From contig JAFSFD010000018.1 in assembly GCA_017435365.1 (NCBI GenBank), positions 1 to 44,408 of the forward strand: 44,408 nucleotides of DNA, given 5' to 3'. Source of the DNA: Akkermansia sp. (lineage in GTDB: Bacteria > Verrucomicrobiota > Verrucomicrobiia > Verrucomicrobiales > Akkermansiaceae). Both the position numbers and the translations under genes were made by a program. Each line of letters opens with the position of its first letter. The stretch's first letter is position 1. The notes beneath the pieces are model-generated. The model searched no databases. It was not told where the DNA came from and was given only the letters and a program-made list of their open reading frames with translations. This document shows, piece by piece, positions 43,294-44,408 of this stretch.

Positions 43294-43427
43294 ACACGTA
43301 ACAAATCCCCCCAATCCTACAGCAAGAGCGAAACGCCCCGTAAACAGATACTCGCTCAAAGGCTGCAACATGGTATAGCGTCTAAAAAAGTCCTGCCCTT
43401 TATCGAATTGAACCTGATAACAGAATA

Positions 43428-43751
43428 ATGATTTATTTGCTTCTAAATATCAGTTTTTGCCTGTTAGTCTCGGTGCTGACGTTTTATTTTTTCAGAAAAC
43501 AAGCGCTATTAAGCATGAGTTTGCTGTATACCTGGCAATTCCCCATGATGTTCTTTTTTGCATTTAGCGTTTCGCTTTGTGATGCCCTGTTGTTGATCCA
43601 TCTGCTAGTGATGCTGCTGTTACTCATTACTTGCGTGGTGCTGTTCTTCTTTAAGCAGCCAAATAAGCCATTGTCATTGATTCTGCTGTTATTACCCTTG
43701 CTTATTGTTTTTCTTATCAATGTAATGGGAGGGCATTTTATGATGAGTTAG
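43428..43751 (+). CDS. Small integral membrane protein (107 aa), unknown function
   Basis: Almost entirely hydrophobic, with probably four helices (about 2-20, 28-45, 50-74 and 80-98), short basic loops (FRKQ, FKQPNKP) and a GGHFMMS end. The sequence is AT-rich compared with the core genes. No family recognised. It is preceded by a promoter and lies in the accessory region next to a restriction-like remnant. Confidence 0.6.
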   Translation: MIYLLLNISFCLLVSVLTFYFFRKQALLSMSLLYTWQFPMMFFFAFSVSLCDALLLIHLLVMLLLLITCVVLFFFKQPNKPLSLILLLLPLLIVFLINVMGGHFMMS

Positions 43752-43843
43752 GGTATTCATGTGTATACGAACAAAGAACTATCCACGCAAAGGATTAAGC
43801 AGCAGCCCCTCAGCTTCTCGTCCCCCCAGTCCCTCTGCCACAC

Positions 43844-43872
43844 TTGAACAGGCGAGTGAGAATCGCTATAAT
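43844..43872 (+). promoter_or_regulatory. Promoter upstream of the last secreted protein
   Basis: TTGAAC (43844-43849), 17-base spacer, TATAAT (43867-43872). A looser member of the same promoter cassette. A TGCGGATTCGG block at 43921 also matches the one at 39405. Confidence 0.65.
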
Positions 43873-43988
43873 CACCACCACGGGTACATTTAACCGCCAT
43901 GAATCTTCGTTCGTTTTTGCTGCGGATTCGGCAGCGAAATGTGTTAATATAGGAGTATGGAAATAAATCACATTTTTGAGAGCTTTTT

Positions 43989-44408
43989 ATGAAAACAATT
44001 TTATTTACAGCCAGCCTGTTATTTGCTCCGCTGTGCCTGGCAGACGCGGAGCGGGAGCATTTGATTTATGAGGCCGACTGTTTCGTGGACACAGAACTAC
44101 GTTGCCCCTCACCGGATGGACAGTCCGAGCTGGTGTATCGAGGCTCCCGCCATGCAGAGCGGGAAGACATAAGTGTGGTCAACGACATGGTGATAATTCT
44201 GAAAAACGGGAGGGAAATCCCCCTCGGCGCGCTTTTCTGTGCCATGCCGATATACAAAGCCAATATCATCCGTCAGCCTTGGTCACCTGACGGCAAATGG
44301 CTGGTATTCCCCTCCGGCCGCTTCTACTATTGCTTCTACCCGGTAGCAGCGTTGCACGATAATTGCTTCAGCAGTAAGAATTTCAGAATGCTCTCTGTGA
44401 CACAACCA
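43989..44408 (+). CDS. Secreted protein of unknown function (cut by window edge)
   Basis: ATG 43989 runs open for 140 codons to the window end. A signal peptide is visible (MKTILFTASLLFAPLCLADA, cleavage probably after LADA). The mature part has several Cys (ADCFVDTELRC, ALFCAMPIYK, FYYCFY) and a SPDGKWLVFPSG block that looks like a beta-propeller strand. No family can be assigned from this part. AGGAG at 43951-43955 is too far to serve this ATG. A 17-codon frame (43900-43953) lies in the leader. Confidence 0.7.
   Translation, partial: MKTILFTASLLFAPLCLADAEREHLIYEADCFVDTELRCPSPDGQSELVYRGSRHAEREDISVVNDMVIILKNGREIPLGALFCAMPIYKANIIRQPWSPDGKWLVFPSGRFYYCFYPVAALHDNCFSSKNFRMLSVTQP

Noticed and set aside
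42941..43378. Plus-strand frame overlapping the restriction-like remnant and the next promoter
   Set aside because: GTG start without ribosome site. It runs through a promoter cassette and is out of frame with the recognisable remnant.

Overview
The window looks like a chromosomal stretch from a gut-type Verrucomicrobiota bacterium, most plausibly Akkermansiaceae. The reasons are a high-GC core with little Shine-Dalgarno sequence, an RpoD with a long Lys/Ala/Pro-rich N-terminus, an orphan TPR-secretin, a secreted PA14/M60 (mucinase-type) peptidase, KilA-N and DUF2851 proteins, and several small lipoproteins. The genus is inferred from gene content, not proven. No tRNA, rRNA, CRISPR array or complete insertion sequence was seen.

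Layout. 1-5,000: rlmH, a small glucosaminidase-like secreted protein, and a leftward operon of hexose-6-P epimerase, SanA-like and MenD-like genes. 5,000-13,700: rtcB with a structured leader, an AAA/DUF4143 ATPase between two near-identical palindromes, then a leftward operon aguB-like > Gfo/Idh/MocA > hrpA. 13,800-19,060: cyclophilin, ABC-F ATPase and rpoD. 19,190-25,000: secretin, AsmA-like protein, DUF374 acyltransferase and folD. 25,090-32,170, all leftward: sulP > mutY, lepB > squalene/phytoene synthase-like, STAS > DUF2851. 32,300-34,480: a lipoprotein with an internal duplication, then a holin-like/M15-endolysin pair. 34,500-44,408 is accessory: repeats, a bPH-domain protein, the M60 peptidase, a KilA-N protein, three tandem lipoproteins with near-identical leaders, a non-coding stretch, a hydrophobic micro-peptide with a long leader, a small RNA, a helicase/restriction-like gene remnant, and two small secreted or membrane proteins.

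Transcription signals are unusually readable. Many genes have TTGNNN-N16/17-TANNNT boxes whose -10 lies only 6-10 bases before the start codon, so their mRNAs should be leaderless or nearly so. A 112-bp inverted-repeat element occurs four times in full and once truncated. One copy supplies the stop codon of the ABC-F gene.

The strongest candidate for an undescribed system is at 42,373-42,849. A 23-residue single-helix peptide is encoded behind a ~197-nt structured leader. Just downstream is a small RNA with its own promoter and terminator, and its first ~18 nt are complementary (15 bp, one 5-nt bulge) to the start-codon region of the peptide mRNA. This is the architecture of a type I toxin-antitoxin module. 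It rests on reading the sequence and has not been tested.
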